Shown: piece after piece, positions 24,702-32,491 of the stretch
Position numbering within the stretch: the stretch's first letter is position 1
Layout of the letters: each line of letters opens with the position of its first letter
Notes under the pieces: model-generated
Databases searched by the model: none
What the model was told of the DNA's origin: nothing
What the model saw: the letters and a program-made list of their open reading frames with translations, nothing else
Position numbers and translations under genes: made by a program
Assembly: GCF_016598615.1 (NCBI RefSeq)
Contig: NZ_CP066831.1
Coordinates: 9,486,001 to 9,550,000, forward strand
Source of the DNA: Streptomyces liliifuscus
GTDB lineage: Bacteria > Actinomycetota > Actinomycetes > Streptomycetales > Streptomycetaceae
Direction of reading: 5' to 3'
Length of the DNA stretch: 64,000 bases

Positions 24702-24932
24702 ATGGACATCATCGATCTCGACGCTCGTCGCCGTGCCGCCGAAGAAGACCAGCCCAGCTACGTGACCTGCGCATGCGGTGAGGCGTGGTTCGAACTGCGC
24801 GGCAACCACCCGCAGATGCCGGAACACGGAGCCGTGACCGTCCGCCCGGACGGCGGGATCAGCGGCTACGCAGGGACGCCGCACTGCGTGAGCTGCGGGA
24901 AGGTCATCACTCTGTCACCAGCGGCAAAGTGA
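24702..24932 (+). CDS. Small zinc-ribbon protein
   Basis: 76 aa from ATG 24702. VTCACGEAWFELRG and PHCVSCGKVI supply two Cys pairs, the classical four-ligand zinc ribbon. The start (MDIIDLDARRRA) is typical of such actinophage proteins. Function unknown; perhaps nucleic-acid binding. Confidence 0.65.
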   Translation: MDIIDLDARRRAAEEDQPSYVTCACGEAWFELRGNHPQMPEHGAVTVRPDGGISGYAGTPHCVSCGKVITLSPAAK

Positions 24933-25027
24933 TCGACGTACCCTGCCCCCAGGGGCGTCCCGTGCGTGACTGGCCAGTGCGCGCCCTCAAGAGCAGGAGA
25001 CTGGGGTCCGGCGGCGGCCGGGCTTGA
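24929..25027 (+). CDS. Possible 32-residue basic peptide
   Basis: GTG in a GTGA overlap with the upstream stop; reads MIDVPCPQGRPVRDWPVRAL then an Arg/Gly-rich end. Only the coupling supports it. The rest of 25028-25092 shows no gene. Confidence 0.25.
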   Translation: MIDVPCPQGRPVRDWPVRALKSRRLGSGGGRA

Positions 25028-25104
25028 ACGGCGGAGCTGTACCGCGCCCACCTTCTGCAGCCGTCCGACGGCGGGACCCGGACGGCGCGACGTACAGTGG
25101 TATC

Positions 25105-25275
25105 AGCCTCGCGTCTGGCGAGGGGCCCCGGCCTGATCAGCCGACGGCTACCCGACGGCAGGTGGCAAGACCGGCAGGGAGTGCACGCCCGGCCTGGTGG
25201 AGCGCCTGGCCCGCGAACCGCGGGGAGATGGGTTCCCCGCGACAAACCACCCCACCCCTTGTGGGTGGGGTTTAT
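25105..25275 (+). ncRNA. Candidate structured phage RNA
   Basis: A gene-free stretch starting just after TACAGT (25093-25098, possible -10) holds a perfect hairpin CCTCGC-GTCTG-GCGAGG (25107-25123), a second stem CGCGGGGA/TCCCCGCG (25219-25241) and a terminator (25249-25271). No open frame with a plausible start uses it. It is not a tRNA: no cloverleaf or GTTCGA T-loop. Promoter -35 is poor, so confidence is low. Confidence 0.35.
25249..25271. terminator. Bidirectional terminator
   Basis: ACCCCACCC (25249-25257) and GGGTGGGGT (25263-25271), loop CTTGT, followed rightwards by TTTAT. The leftward gene pair ends at 25276, so it can stop both strands. Confidence 0.75.
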
Positions 25276-25455
25276 CTATGCCGCCTCGACGACCTCGGCC
25301 CGGACGGCCTCGACCCACTCATCCCGCAGCTGCTCGTACAGCTCCCGCGTCGGCCCCCACAGGAAGCCGCCCTCTGCCACCAGCAGCGCCTGAATCTCCG
25401 CATTCACCACCGCAGCAGGCCGTACAGGGCCAGGGCGTGGGGGAGTTGGGGGCAT
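25276..25455 (-). CDS. Small hypothetical protein downstream of GntR regulator
   Basis: 59 aa from ATG 25455. Pro-rich start, then AEIQALLVAEGGFLWGPTRE and DEWVEAVRAEVVEAA. It follows the short GntR gene with a 34-base gap and precedes the terminator, so the two likely form an operon. Function unknown. Confidence 0.55.
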   Translation of the reverse strand: MPPTPPRPGPVRPAAVVNAEIQALLVAEGGFLWGPTRELYEQLRDEWVEAVRAEVVEAA

Positions 25456-25489
25456 GCCGTCAGTCTATCGGCGGGCACTGTCAGAGCGT

Positions 25490-25735
25490 TTACTCCGCGG
25501 GCGGTTGGTCGGCAACGAACGAGCCGAGCCCGACCTCCGTCCGAATGAACCCCGCCTCCTTCAGGTGCGCAAGCACCTTCTGCGCGGTCGACGCGGCAAC
25601 CTCGAACTCTGCCGAGAGCTCCACGACCGAGGGAACCTTCGACCCGGCCGGATAGGTGCCGTCGGCGATGCGGGCCTGCACGATGGCCGCGACCTGCCGC
25701 CAGATCGGCCGCGTCCGGTCAAGATCCACACTCAT
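25490..25735 (-). CDS. Short GntR-family winged-helix regulator
   Basis: 81 aa, ATG start. The whole protein is a GntR winged helix-turn-helix: IWRQVAAIVQARIADGTYPAGSKVPS, then LSAEFEVAASTAQKVLAHL and GFIRTEVGLGSFV. No effector domain, as in the small GntR-like repressors found on Streptomyces integrative elements and phages. Three copies of ACCGCAGTA lie immediately upstream, suggesting autoregulation and control of the divergent gene. Confidence 0.85.
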   Translation of the reverse strand: MSVDLDRTRPIWRQVAAIVQARIADGTYPAGSKVPSVVELSAEFEVAASTAQKVLAHLKEAGFIRTEVGLGSFVADQPPAE

Positions 25736-25752
25736 GTGGGTGACGCTAGATA

Positions 25753-25798
25753 ACCGCAGTACACCGCGCGACCGCAGTATGGTGCGGTTTACTGCGGT
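25753..25798. promoter_or_regulatory. Triple ACCGCAGTA operator-like cluster
   Basis: ACCGCAGTA at 25753-25761 and 25771-25779 (18-base period) and its inverse TACTGCGGT at 25790-25798; the last two form a palindrome. It lies between the GntR gene and the divergent gene at 25876, whose leader also contains a CCTCCGG/CCGGAGG hairpin (25818-25849). Probably the GntR binding region. Confidence 0.55.
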
Positions 25799-25875
25799 AG
25801 ACCGCGAATAGTGAGTGCCTCCGGAGCCGCGGCCCAGCAGCCCCGGAGGCGAGCCGACGAACTGGAGCCGTCGAC

Positions 25876-26127
25876 ATGGACGAGCGTAGAGACCCCCAGC
25901 CCGACAGCGGAACCGGTCCGCCGGAACCCGCCGCCAGCACGCTCCCCACCGCGCAGCAGGCCCACCTCGACTACAGCAAGCACATAGAAGGCGCCGGTCG
26001 CGTGCGCGGCTGCCAGCGCTGCAGCGACGTCGACCGCGACCGGTGCGCAGAAGGCGACCGGCTGTGGCAGGCCTGGAACACGGCCCTCAACGACGCTTAT
26101 GACCGGCTGGTCGACGAGACCCGCTGA
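25876..26127 (+). CDS. Small hypothetical protein divergent from GntR
   Basis: 83 aa. ATG with GGAG 11 bases upstream. Disordered acidic start, then HIEGAGRVRGCQRCSDVDRDRC, which has three Cys, and a helical end (LWQAWNTALNDAYDRLVDE). Homologous-looking proteins accompany actinomycete mobile elements; role unknown. Confidence 0.55.
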   Translation: MDERRDPQPDSGTGPPEPAASTLPTAQQAHLDYSKHIEGAGRVRGCQRCSDVDRDRCAEGDRLWQAWNTALNDAYDRLVDETR

Positions 26128-26169
26128 CGGTCCGTCACCACCCAGACCGACACCGGTCGGATTATCGGG

Positions 26170-26301
26170 TTACGGGCAGGAACGTTTGGCCACAGCTTGA
26201 CCTGCGGTCATACATTCACGCGGGGTGCAAAAGTTGCACACAGATATATGCGCCCGTCACCTTTCGCTGACTACGGGACGTGCTATTGACTACGAGTCAG
26301 C
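26170..26301. other. Gene-free, AT-richer segment with palindromes
   Basis: Between genes ending at 26127 and 26310. Contains GTGCAA-AAG-TTGCAC (26225-26239), a GCTGACT/AGTCAGC dyad (26266-26301) and the direct repeat TGACTACG (26268, 26287). It is clearly lower in G+C than its surroundings. Could be operator, attachment or termination sequence; nothing decides between them. Confidence 0.35.
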
Positions 26302-26309
26302 CGCGCTCC

Positions 26310-26573
26310 CTAGACCCCGTCGTGCGGCTGCTCACTGTGGAGGAGGTCCGAAACGTGCACTCTCAGTGCGTGCGCAATGAGCAGCAGATCCGAGAACTGC
26401 GGGTCCCGTTGGGCGTTCTCGTAGCGCTGGATGCTTCGGCGTTCCATGCCGGCGAGGTTGGCCAGCTGCTCCTGTGAAAGCTCTGCTTGGCGTCGCAGGT
26501 CCGCGATTCGGTGGCCGAGGAGTCTTCGGCGGTCGATGACCCAGTCGGGTCGGGGAGTGCGGCGGCGAGACAC
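26310..26573 (-). CDS. XRE/Cro-CI-type helix-turn-helix regulator
   Basis: 87 aa, GTG start. HTH_3 domain across residues 20-80: LGHRIADLRRQAELSQEQLANLAGMERRSIQRYENAQRDP, then LLIAHALRVHVSDLL. Length and single domain fit a phage or mobile-element repressor or antirepressor. Weak Shine-Dalgarno. Its promoter region overlaps the LexA-type box at 26699, shared with the divergent gene. Confidence 0.8.
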   Translation of the reverse strand: MSRRRTPRPDWVIDRRRLLGHRIADLRRQAELSQEQLANLAGMERRSIQRYENAQRDPQFSDLLLIAHALRVHVSDLLHSEQPHDGV

Positions 26574-26698
26574 CCGTCAAACGCTGTTGCCCAGATGATC
26601 TTGTGTCAGTACCCAAATGGTCGCCAGTCGATCAAGATTGGCCCGAGCCCCGCGACTCTATGGCATATGCCGCAGGGCTCGCTGTAGTGTCCGTGATT

Positions 26699-26712
26699 CG
26701 AACGTGCGTTCG
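26699..26712. promoter_or_regulatory. LexA (SOS) box
   Basis: CGAAC-GTGC-GTTCG fits the actinobacterial/Bacillus-type LexA site (GAAC-N4-GTTC). It overlaps a 20-bp near-palindrome GTTCGCTCGATCGAGTGAAC (26708-26727) and lies just after TGTAGTGT (26683-26690), a possible -10. It would make one or both flanking genes DNA-damage inducible. Confidence 0.6.
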
Positions 26713-26815
26713 CTCGATCGAGTGAACAACCAGCTAGAAGCGCTATTCGTTGCACAAGGTGGGAACTACGGCAGGACCCCCCCACCCCAGACCGACCGGC
26801 ACCAGGAGACGACAC

Positions 26816-27055
26816 ATGGACCGGCAGCAGATCCTCGACCTCTACGACTGGCAACTAGGGGTCTGCTTCCGGCACCCGGGCAAGGGGGCGGTGTCGACGG
26901 CGATCGTCAAGACCATCCGCCCTCGCGGCGAGGAAGGCCGCGATGTCCGGGCCTGCGCCGAGTGCGTCATCGCCATAGAGGACATGAGGCGCGAGACGGC
27001 CGCTCGCCGAGAGAGCGAAGATCTGACCAGCGACAGCGACGATTCTCGACACTGA
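26816..27055 (+). CDS. Small Streptomyces-type hypothetical protein downstream of LexA box
   Basis: 79 aa. ATG with ACCAGGAG upstream. LYDWQLGVCFRHPGKG and VKTIRPRGEEGRDVRACAECV form a compact pattern shared by many small Streptomyces proteins; two Cys (CAEC) and one upstream Cys could bind metal. Function unknown. Position about 100 bases after a LexA site suggests SOS control. Confidence 0.65.
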   Translation: MDRQQILDLYDWQLGVCFRHPGKGAVSTAIVKTIRPRGEEGRDVRACAECVIAIEDMRRETAARRESEDLTSDSDDSRH

Positions 27056-27163
27056 TGCGATGGGGAATTCCGGGGAGCGCCTGGGGAGCGGAGCGCCCGG
27101 GGAGCGAGCGGGGAGTCCGGGGAATCCCAGTGGAGCCGAGTCAGGTCGAGCGGGGTCAAGCGA

Positions 27164-27937
27164 ATGCGAGCAGGTCAAGCGCCTCTCGCGGCACTCAGCG
27201 AGAATCTTCCCAGCACTGAACGCCACCAATACAAGTTCTATTTGAACCGCTACAGGGCCGTCGTCTGGCTGTATCTGGCAGAGGAGCTGCGGCAGTTCGC
27301 CGAGACCGAGGAGAACGCTCCGCTGTTGAACGGGCGTACACCCGAAGGGCTGCGCGACCAACTGGACGCGGGCCTGGACCTGAGGGCCCGGAACTGGCGA
27401 GGGCGCCACGTGGGCTTTCTGCTGCGGCAGACCGAGGATCCCTGGGCCCGTGCCGCGGCAGTGGCCTCACTGCTCGATCCCGCGCAGGTCGCGGAGATCG
27501 TCGCCGATCCGTACGAGCGCGCCTACATGAACCGCTTCGGCCCGGAACAGACCACGCACGGCGCGCCCGACTCGCCCGCCGCCCACATCGCCGCACGGAT
27601 CATGACGGCGGAGGACCCGGACGAGATCGGCTGGCTCCGGTCCGATCTGGCCAACACTCTGCAAGAGGCACGCGCACACCGTCGGGCGCCGCGGCCGACA
27701 CCGAAGCCCCTGACTCCGGTCGTGAGTCGGGAACGGCCACGGCTGATCGAGGAGCGGCTACGGCTGGTCGAGAGGCGGCGCGAGTCCGGTGACGGGCTGC
27801 ACCCGACCGAAGCGCTCCGGCCGGGCGACCCACGGCAGCCGACAGGAGTGCGGCAACAGACCGAGGTACGGCAGACGGTCGACGAACCGGAACGCCCTCA
27901 TCGACTCCTCGGCTGGCTGCGTCGCAGAAACCACTGA
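27164..27937 (+). CDS. Uncharacterised Streptomyces protein; N-terminus uncertain
   Basis: 257 aa as read from ATG 27164, for which there is no good ribosome-binding site. The convincing part begins near YKFYLNRYRAVVWLYLAEELRQF (about residue 24). Helical throughout, with DPWARAAAVASLLDPAQVAEIVADPYERAYMNRFG in the middle and an Arg/Pro/Glu-rich, disordered C-terminal 80 residues ending RLLGWLRRRNH. Not a family I recognise. The upstream 100 bases carry five copies of GGGGAGCG-like sequence (27072-27125), so the true start may have been altered by insertion or recombination. Confidence 0.6.
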   Translation: MRAGQAPLAALSENLPSTERHQYKFYLNRYRAVVWLYLAEELRQFAETEENAPLLNGRTPEGLRDQLDAGLDLRARNWRGRHVGFLLRQTEDPWARAAAVASLLDPAQVAEIVADPYERAYMNRFGPEQTTHGAPDSPAAHIAARIMTAEDPDEIGWLRSDLANTLQEARAHRRAPRPTPKPLTPVVSRERPRLIEERLRLVERRRESGDGLHPTEALRPGDPRQPTGVRQQTEVRQTVDEPERPHRLLGWLRRRNH

Positions 27938-27960
27938 GCTACTGAGCCGAGCTGTCGGCG

Positions 27961-28833
27961 TCAGCCCTCGAGCTTGCGGAACAGTCCCTCCTGGACGACG
28001 GAGACGAGCAGACGTCCCTCCAGGTCGTAGATCCGGCCCCGGGCCAGCCCTCGGCCTCCCGTCGCGATCGGCGACTCCTGGTCGTACAGGAACCACTCGT
28101 CGGCACGGAACGGCCGATGGAACCACATCGCGTGGTCCAGGGACGCCATGTCGAAACCGCGCTGGCCCCAGAGGGGTTCCACCGGGATGCGGACGGCGTC
28201 CAGGAGCGTCATGTCGCTCGCGTAGGTGAGCGCGCACGTGTGGACCAGCGGGTCGTCGCCGAGGGGGCCGACGGCACGCATCCACACGGCGCTGCGCGGT
28301 TCGGCGTGCTCGATCTCCTCGGGGGTCCAGCGCAGCCGGTCCGCGTAGCGGATGTCGAAGGGCTGGCGCCTGGCCATGCGCTCCAACGTCTCGGGGAGCG
28401 CGCCCAGATGCTCCTTGATCTCCTGAGTGACGGTCGGGAGCGACTCGGGATCGGGGACCTCACGGGCCGGCGGCAACTGGTGTTCGAAGCTCCCTTCCTC
28501 GGGCTTGTGAAAGGAGGCAGTCAGATTGAAGATCGTGCGGCCCTGCTGCACGGCGGTGACGCGGCGCGTGGTGAACGACCGGCCGTCGCGGACCCGTTCG
28601 ACCTGGTACACGATCGGCACGCCCGGCCGACCCGGGCGCAGGAAGTACGCGTGCAGCGAGTGCACGGGGCGTCCGCCGTCCGTGGTACGGCCGGCGGCGA
28701 CCAGGGCCTGGCCCGCCACCTGCCCGCCGAAGACCCTCTGCAGGGACTCCTGCGGGCTGCGCCCACGGAAGATGTTGACCTCGATCTGCTCCAGGTCGAG
28801 CAGGTCGACCAGTCGCTCCGCTGGATTCGTCAT
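27961..28833 (-). CDS. tesB: Acyl-CoA thioesterase II
   Basis: 290 aa, the usual TesB length. Double hot-dog fold: the first half contains VFGGQVAGQALVAAGRT, the second ASLDHAMWFHRPFRADEWFLYDQES; catalytic Asp/Thr/Gln correspond to HTCALTYASDMTLLD and VVQEGLFR. It hydrolyses acyl-CoA to free fatty acid and CoA in the cytosol. ATG with CAGGAG upstream. Starts 19 bases after the helicase gene, so probably cotranscribed. Confidence 0.93.
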   Translation of the reverse strand: MTNPAERLVDLLDLEQIEVNIFRGRSPQESLQRVFGGQVAGQALVAAGRTTDGGRPVHSLHAYFLRPGRPGVPIVYQVERVRDGRSFTTRRVTAVQQGRTIFNLTASFHKPEEGSFEHQLPPAREVPDPESLPTVTQEIKEHLGALPETLERMARRQPFDIRYADRLRWTPEEIEHAEPRSAVWMRAVGPLGDDPLVHTCALTYASDMTLLDAVRIPVEPLWGQRGFDMASLDHAMWFHRPFRADEWFLYDQESPIATGGRGLARGRIYDLEGRLLVSVVQEGLFRKLEG

Positions 28834-28852
28834 GTGTCGCGTTCTCCTGTGC

Positions 28853-31366
28853 TCACAGCTGGCCGACGTCGGTGACCTTGACGATGGCACGGCCCTCGGC
28901 GTCCGAGGCCGCGAGGTCGACCTCCGCGCTGATGCCCCAGTCATGATCGCCGTTCGGGTCGGCGAAGGCCTGGCGAACGCGCCACAGTCCGTTCTGCGGC
29001 TCCTCCTCGATGAGCAGCAACTTGGGTCCGCGCGCGTCGGGGCCGGTACCGAGGTCGTCGTACTCGTCCCAGTACTTGTCCATCGCCTCGCCCCAGGCGT
29101 CGGCGTCCCAGCCGGACTCGCCGTCCATCTCGCCGAGTTCCCCGACATGGTCGAGGGCGGCGAGTTCGACACGGCGGAACATGGCGTTGCGGACGAGGAC
29201 CCGGAAGGCACGAGCGTTGGCGGTGACAGGTTTGACCTGGTCGGCCCTCTCCTGGGCCTCCTCCGCCGTCATCACCTCCGGGTTGGCGAGCTGCTCCCAC
29301 TCGTCGAGGAGGCTGGAGTCGACCTGACGCACCATCTCGCCGAGCCAGGCGATCAGGTCCTCCAGGTCGTCCGACTTCAGGTCGTCCGGGACGGTGTGGT
29401 CGAGGGCCTTGTAGGCACTTGCCAGGTAACGGAGGACGATGCCCTCGGTGCGGGCAAGCTCGTAGAAGGACACGAACTCCGTGAAGGTCATGGCCCGTTC
29501 GTACATGTCACGGATGACGGACTTCGGGGAGAGAGGATGGTCGCCCACCCACGGATGGCTCTTGCGGTAGGTGTCGTACGCGTGGAAGAGCAGCTCTTCC
29601 AGCGGCTTGGGGTACGACACGTCCTGGAGCCGCTCCATGCGGTCCTCGTACTCGACACCGTCCGCCTTCATCGCCGCGACGGCCTCGCCGCGGGCCTTGT
29701 TCTGCTGGGCGGCGAGGATCTGCCGCGGATCGTCCAGCGTGGACTCCACGACGGACACCATGTCCAGGGCGTACGAGGGCGACTCGGGATCCAGGAGCTC
29801 GAACGAGGCCAGCGCGAAGGTCGACAGCGGCTGGTTGAGGGCGAAGTCCTGCTGCAGGTCGACGGTGAGCCGCACGATGCGCCCCTCGGCGTCCGGCTCG
29901 TCGAGCTTCTCCACGACCCCGCCGTCGAGGAGCGATCGGTAGATGGCGATCGCCCGCCGGATGTGCCGCAGTTGCTGCTTGCGCGGCTCGTGGTTGTCCT
30001 CCAGCAGATGCCGCATCGCGGCGAAGGCGTTGCCGGGCCGGGCGATCACCGACAGAAGCATCGTGTGGGTGACCCGGAAGCGCGAGGTCAGCGGCTCCGG
30101 ATCGGAGGAGATCAGTTTCGCGAACGTGTTCTCCGTCCAGGCGACGAAGCCCTCCGGCGCCTTCTTGCGCACCACCTTGCGACGCTTCTTCGGGTCGTCG
30201 CCCGCCTTGGCGAGGGCCTTCTCGTTCTCCACGACATGCTCGGGGGCCTGCGCCACGACGAAGCCGGCCGTGTCGAAGCCCGCCCGTCCCGCACGGCCCG
30301 CGATCTGGTGGAACTCCCGCGCGCGCAGCGTCCGCACCCGGGTGCCGTCGTACTTGGTCAGAGCCGTGAACAGCACGGTGCGGATGGGGACGTTGACGCC
30401 CACACCGAGGGTGTCGGTGCCGCAGATGACCTTCAGCAGACCGGCCTGCGCCAGCTTCTCCACCAGGCGCCGGTACTTGGGCAGCATGCCGGCGTGGTGC
30501 ACACCGATGCCGTGCCTTACGTAACGGGAGAGATTGCGGCCGAACTTGGTGGTGAAGCGGAAGTTGCCGATCAACTCGGCGATCTGGTCCTTCTCCTCGC
30601 GCGTGCACATGTTGATGCTCATCAGCGCCTGCGCCCGCTCCACGGCCTGGGCCTGCGTGAAGTGCACGATGTAGACGGGCGCCTGCTTGGTCTCCAGCAG
30701 CTCGGTGAGCGTCTCCGTGAGCGGCGTCAGCTTGTACTCGTAGGAGAGGGGCACGGGCCGGGTGGCCGAGCGGACGACCGAGGTGGGACGGCCGGTGCGC
30801 CGGGTCAGGTCCTCCTCGAACATCGAGACGTCGCCGAGCGTCGCCGACATCAGGATGAACTGGGCCTGCGGCAGTTCGAGGATCGGGATCTGCCACGCCC
30901 AGCCGCGGTCGGCCTCGGCGTAGAAGTGGAACTCGTCCATCACGACCTGGCCGACATCGGCCCGCTTGCCGTCGCGCAGCGCGATGGACGCCAGGACCTC
31001 GGCGGTACAGCAGATGACCGGCGCGTCGGAGTTCACGGACGCGTCGCCGGTCAGCATGCCGACGTTCTCGGTGCCGAACATCTTGCACAGCTCGAAGAAC
31101 TTCTCCGAGACGAGCGCCTTGATCGGCGCCGTGTAGAAGGTGACCTCGTCCCGGGCGAGCGCCGCGAAATGCGCACCCGCGGCGATCATGCTCTTGCCGG
31201 AACCCGTGGGCGTCGAAACGATCACGTTCGCACCCGAAACCACCTCGATCAGCGCCTCCTCCTGGTGGGGGTAGAGCGTGAGACCGCGTTCCCCGGCCCA
31301 CGACTCGAAGGCTTCGTAGAGGGCGTCGGGATCTGCGGTCTTCGGCAGCTGATCGATAAGGGTCAC
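28853..31366 (-). CDS. SKI2/Mtr4-like superfamily 2 helicase (DUF3516-type)
   Basis: 837 aa from GTG 31366; further upstream codons in frame have no start support. Helicase motifs are intact: STPTGSGKS (residues 51-59), DEFH (144-147), MSATLGD (about 173), and HQIAGRAGRAG (355-365). The C-terminal 400 residues form the DUF3516-type extension of actinobacterial homologues. It should unwind RNA or nucleic-acid structures using ATP; the cellular task is not known. Confidence 0.9.
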   Translation of the reverse strand: MTLIDQLPKTADPDALYEAFESWAGERGLTLYPHQEEALIEVVSGANVIVSTPTGSGKSMIAAGAHFAALARDEVTFYTAPIKALVSEKFFELCKMFGTENVGMLTGDASVNSDAPVICCTAEVLASIALRDGKRADVGQVVMDEFHFYAEADRGWAWQIPILELPQAQFILMSATLGDVSMFEEDLTRRTGRPTSVVRSATRPVPLSYEYKLTPLTETLTELLETKQAPVYIVHFTQAQAVERAQALMSINMCTREEKDQIAELIGNFRFTTKFGRNLSRYVRHGIGVHHAGMLPKYRRLVEKLAQAGLLKVICGTDTLGVGVNVPIRTVLFTALTKYDGTRVRTLRAREFHQIAGRAGRAGFDTAGFVVAQAPEHVVENEKALAKAGDDPKKRRKVVRKKAPEGFVAWTENTFAKLISSDPEPLTSRFRVTHTMLLSVIARPGNAFAAMRHLLEDNHEPRKQQLRHIRRAIAIYRSLLDGGVVEKLDEPDAEGRIVRLTVDLQQDFALNQPLSTFALASFELLDPESPSYALDMVSVVESTLDDPRQILAAQQNKARGEAVAAMKADGVEYEDRMERLQDVSYPKPLEELLFHAYDTYRKSHPWVGDHPLSPKSVIRDMYERAMTFTEFVSFYELARTEGIVLRYLASAYKALDHTVPDDLKSDDLEDLIAWLGEMVRQVDSSLLDEWEQLANPEVMTAEEAQERADQVKPVTANARAFRVLVRNAMFRRVELAALDHVGELGEMDGESGWDADAWGEAMDKYWDEYDDLGTGPDARGPKLLLIEEEPQNGLWRVRQAFADPNGDHDWGISAEVDLAASDAEGRAIVKVTDVGQL

Positions 31367-31511
31367 GCACCCATCTTGCCTGTGAACGCCCCTGAGGGGG
31401 GAATCGGCTGCGGGACGGAAGATCACGAACGCTACGCTGTGGCGCCGACGGAGCGTCAGCGCGCCTGGGCAACTGGCTGTCAGTACAAGTGGAATGGGGC
31501 GGGGTACGGCG

Positions 31512-32306
31512 ATGATGGGACCAGCACACTCACTGTCGGGAGCGGCGGCCTGGCTGGGCGTCGGAGCCGCGGCGGCCGCCACGGGACACACGATGCCCTG
31601 GCCGGTCCTCCTGGTCGGCGCGCTGATCTGCGCGGGCGCGGCACTCGCCCCGGATCTGGACCACAAGGCGGCGACCATCTCGCGGGCCTTCGGACCCGTC
31701 TCGCGAGGGCTGTGCGAGATCGTCGACAAGCTTTCCTACGCCGTCTACAAGGGGACGAAGAAGGCGGGCGACCCACGTCGCTCCGGTGGGCACCGCACCC
31801 TGACGCACACCTGGCTGTGGGCGGTGATGATCGGCGCCGGAGCCTCGGCCATCGCGATCACGGGAGGCCGCTGGGGGGTTCTGGCACTCCTCTTCGTGCA
31901 CATAGTGCTCGCCATCGAGGGGCTGCTCTGGCGGGCGACGCGCGGCTCCAGCGCCGACATCCTCGTGTGGCTGCTGGCCGCCACGAGTGCCTGGATCCTC
32001 GCGGGAGTACTGGACAAGCCGGGCAACGGCGCCGACTGGCTGTTCACCGCGCCGGGCCAGGAGTACCTGTGGCTGGGGCTGCCGATCCTGCTCGGCGCGC
32101 TGGTGCACGACATCGGGGACGCGCTGACGGTGTCGGGCTGCCCGATCCTGTGGCCCATCCCGATCGGCCGCAAGCGCTGGTACCCGATCGGACCGCCCAA
32201 GGTGATGCGGTTCCGGGCGGGCAGCTGGGTCGAGCTGAAGGTCCTGATGCCGGCGTTCATGCTGCTCGGTGGGGTGGGCTGCGCGGCCGCTCTCAACTTC
32301 ATCTGA
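31512..32306 (+). CDS. Membrane-bound metal-dependent hydrolase (DUF457/YdjM-like)
   Basis: 264 aa. N-terminal MMGPAHSLSGAAAWLG and APDLDHKAATISR supply the His/Asp metal-binding pattern typical of LexA-regulated YdjM-type hydrolases, with GGHRTLTHTWLW as the third His cluster. Five or six hydrophobic segments. Start at ATG 31512 (GGGGCGGGG upstream); ATG 31494 is possible. Substrate unknown. Confidence 0.8.
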   Translation: MMGPAHSLSGAAAWLGVGAAAAATGHTMPWPVLLVGALICAGAALAPDLDHKAATISRAFGPVSRGLCEIVDKLSYAVYKGTKKAGDPRRSGGHRTLTHTWLWAVMIGAGASAIAITGGRWGVLALLFVHIVLAIEGLLWRATRGSSADILVWLLAATSAWILAGVLDKPGNGADWLFTAPGQEYLWLGLPILLGALVHDIGDALTVSGCPILWPIPIGRKRWYPIGPPKVMRFRAGSWVELKVLMPAFMLLGGVGCAAALNFI

Positions 32307-32491
32307 ACAACCGCACCTGCTGGCGAACTCCGTCCCCCGACCGCGACCGCCGGCGAGCAGCACCATCCCCCGACGGCGACCGCCGACGAGCTCCGTCCCT
32401 CGACCACGCCCGCTGGGCGAGCGCCGTTCCTCGACGGCGAGCGCTGGGCAAGGGCAGTATCCGACAGCCCGGCATCCGCCCTCCGGCACGA
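32307..32491. other. Intergenic stretch with degenerate tandem repeats
   Basis: About four diverged copies of a roughly 30-base unit built on CCGTCCC-CGACxGCGACCGC (32322-32450). No gene supported. It separates the hydrolase from the convergent L31 gene. Confidence 0.4.

Noticed and set aside
25219..25241. GGTTCCCCGCG-like stem resembling a type I-E CRISPR repeat
   Set aside because: Only a single copy with no spacers and no cas genes nearby; treated as a hairpin of the candidate RNA.
25105..25275. Possible tRNA or tmRNA
   Set aside because: No acceptor/D/anticodon/T-arm set can be drawn and there is no T-loop consensus.
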